From Pseudomonadota bacterium (lineage in GTDB: Bacteria; Pseudomonadota; Alphaproteobacteria; Acetobacterales; Acetobacteraceae), in contig JAKBCX010000031.1 in assembly GCA_021807465.1 (NCBI GenBank), positions 1-9,145 on the forward strand: a stretch of DNA of 9,145 nt, in the 5' to 3' direction. The position numbers and the translations under genes are program-made. The notes under the pieces were generated by a model, which was not told the DNA's origin, did no database searches, and saw only the letters and a list, made by a program, of their open reading frames with translations. Shown in pieces: positions 6,996 to 9,145 of this stretch (positions are counted from its first letter, which is position 1; every line of letters begins with the position of its first letter).

Positions 6996-7041
6996 AGGGC
7001 GGATTAGTGTTCTCTCTTATACTACGCGCTGTGGAGTGGTT

Positions 7042-8304
<1,263 letters not shown>

Positions 8305-8333
8305 GCAGGCTTCCGCCTCGCGGCGCGGCGGGG

Positions 8334-8362
8334 CTTGTGCGGGTAGGTTGCCGTGCCGATAT
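8334..8362 (+). promoter_or_regulatory. Candidate heat-shock (RpoH-type) promoter of lon
   Basis: CTTGTG (8334-8339) is followed after 17 bases by CGATAT (8357-8362). The alphaproteobacterial RpoH pattern, as I recall it, is CTTGAA, about 17 bases, then CCANAT. The CTTG core, the spacing and five of six -10 positions (counting the free one) fit, while the AA after CTTG does not. lon is a classical heat-shock gene, which supports the idea. A sigma70 reading (TTGTGC-17-GATATG) is also possible but poorer. Confidence 0.4.
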
Positions 8363-8369
8363 GTCATAT
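8359..8369. repeat. Small dyad ATATG-T-CATAT over the lon promoter -10
   Basis: Two 5-base arms are perfectly symmetric around one T and overlap the candidate -10 of lon. Such a position would suit an operator, but the arms are short and no known regulator site is recognised. Confidence 0.25.
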
Positions 8370-8425
8370 GTGGCCGGGTGTCCGGCACCATGGGCTGTGC
8401 CAATGCGGGCGGCCGATGAGACGAG

Positions 8426-8430
8426 AAGGA
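8426..8430 (+). promoter_or_regulatory. Ribosome binding site of lon
   Basis: AAGGA is followed by seven bases and the ATG at 8438. This supports that start for lon. Confidence 0.65.
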
Positions 8431-8437
8431 AGTTGTG

Positions 8438-9145
8438 ATGTCAGACGTTAGGAAAGCTACGGCCCAAGGCGAGACGCTGGCGGTATTGCCATTGCGGGAT
8501 ATTGTGGTGTTTCCGCACATGATTGTGCCGTTGTTTGTCGGGCGTGAGAAGTCGGTACGGGCGCTGGAAAGTGTGATGAAGGAGGATAAGCAGATCCTTC
8601 TGGTGGCACAGAAAAACGCTGCCCAAGACGATCCGGCCGCGGGGGATATTTATTCCGTTGGAACAATTTCGACGATTTTGCAGTTGCTGAAGCTGCCCGA
8701 TGGCACGGTGAAGGTGCTGGTGGAAGGGCTGCGCCGTGCGCGAATCGAAAGCTTCAAGGAAACAGAGGATTTCTTTGAGGTGGTTGCTGAGCCTATCGAG
8801 GACCGCGCGGATGAGGGCAAGGAAGTCGAGGCGCTGGGGCGTACGGTAGTTGCCCAGTTCGAGCAATATATCAAGTTGAACAAGAAGATTGCGCCGGAGG
8901 TGCTGGTTTCGGTCAACCAAATCGAGTCGCCCTCGAAGCTTGCGGATACGGTTGCCAGCCATCTGGGGCTGAAGATTGCCGAGCGCCAGGAGTTGCTGGA
9001 GCTGGACAGCACGGCCGAACGGCTGGAGCGTGTGTTCAACCATATGGAAGCCGAGATCGGCGTGTTGCAGGTCGAGAAGAAGATTCGCAACCGCGTGAAG
9101 CGCCAGATGGAAAAGACGCAACGCGAATACTACCTGAACGAGCAG
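8438..9145 (+). CDS. lon: ATP-dependent protease Lon, N-terminal part only
   Basis: Lon is a single-chain AAA+ serine protease that degrades misfolded and regulatory proteins in the cytoplasm. The window holds its first 236 residues, in frame to the last base; the full protein is normally about 800. What is visible is the Lon N-terminal substrate-binding domain (about 13-205): LAVLPLRDIVVFPHMIVPLFVGR (14-36) is the family opening, then VGTISTILQLLKLPDGT (74-90), VKVLVEGLRRARI (91-103) and LADTVASHLGL (168-178). The start of the helical linker, with VEKKIRNRVKRQMEKTQREYYLNEQ (212-236), follows. The ATPase motifs and the Ser-Lys dyad lie beyond the window. The ATG at 8438 has AAGGA seven bases upstream. 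It is the next gene after clpX, 133 bases on, with a possible RpoH-type promoter. Confidence 0.97.
   Translation, partial: MSDVRKATAQGETLAVLPLRDIVVFPHMIVPLFVGREKSVRALESVMKEDKQILLVAQKNAAQDDPAAGDIYSVGTISTILQLLKLPDGTVKVLVEGLRRARIESFKETEDFFEVVAEPIEDRADEGKEVEALGRTVVAQFEQYIKLNKKIAPEVLVSVNQIESPSKLADTVASHLGLKIAERQELLELDSTAERLERVFNHMEAEIGVLQVEKKIRNRVKRQMEKTQREYYLNEQ

Noticed and set aside
8313..8331. Hairpin CCGCC/GGCGG after clpX as a terminator
   Set aside because: The stem is only five base pairs with a 9-base loop, and no T-run follows, so I do not call a terminator between clpX and lon.
8441..9121. A 226-codon minus-strand frame opposite lon
   Set aside because: It is fully antisense to a clear Lon N-terminal domain and shows no family features of its own.

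Overview
This window comes from an alphaproteobacterial chromosome and looks like ordinary housekeeping DNA. The strongest pointers to the organism are an ATP12-type F1-ATPase assembly chaperone, a family known mainly from Alphaproteobacteria and mitochondria, and the order tRNA-Leu, tig, clpP, clpX, lon on one strand. Moderately high GC and the protein sequences would fit Rhodospirillales/Acetobacteraceae, but that family-level placement is my impression and was not tested.

The left half (1-4481) is transcribed on the minus strand. Read in the direction of transcription it holds an AsmA-family envelope protein, the ATP12 chaperone, an acylphosphatase and, after a 90-base gap, a 4-aminobutyrate aminotransferase (gabT) whose C-terminal end lies outside the window. 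The first three genes are joined by two successive 4-base ATGA stop/start overlaps, so they form a tight, probably translationally coupled operon. gabT has its own good ribosome binding site and may or may not share the transcript.

A 97-base divergent spacer (4482-4578) separates this block from the plus-strand half. It carries a plausible sigma70-type promoter for tRNA-Leu(UAG), 4579-4663. Forty bases after the tRNA begins tig (trigger factor), followed by clpP. A strong hairpin terminator ends the tig-clpP unit. clpX then has its own leader and candidate promoter, and lon starts 133 bases after clpX behind a candidate heat-shock (RpoH-like) promoter; lon is cut by the right window edge. Together these plus-strand genes cover co-translational folding (trigger factor) and ATP-dependent proteolysis (ClpXP, Lon).

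I saw no mobile element, CRISPR array, phage gene, toxin-antitoxin pair or new defence system, and I do not think the window holds an undescribed system. The points worth a second look are the coupled AsmA-ATP12-acylphosphatase operon, a lone cysteine pair in the AsmA protein, the tRNA-tig junction, and the separate promoters suggested for clpX and lon.
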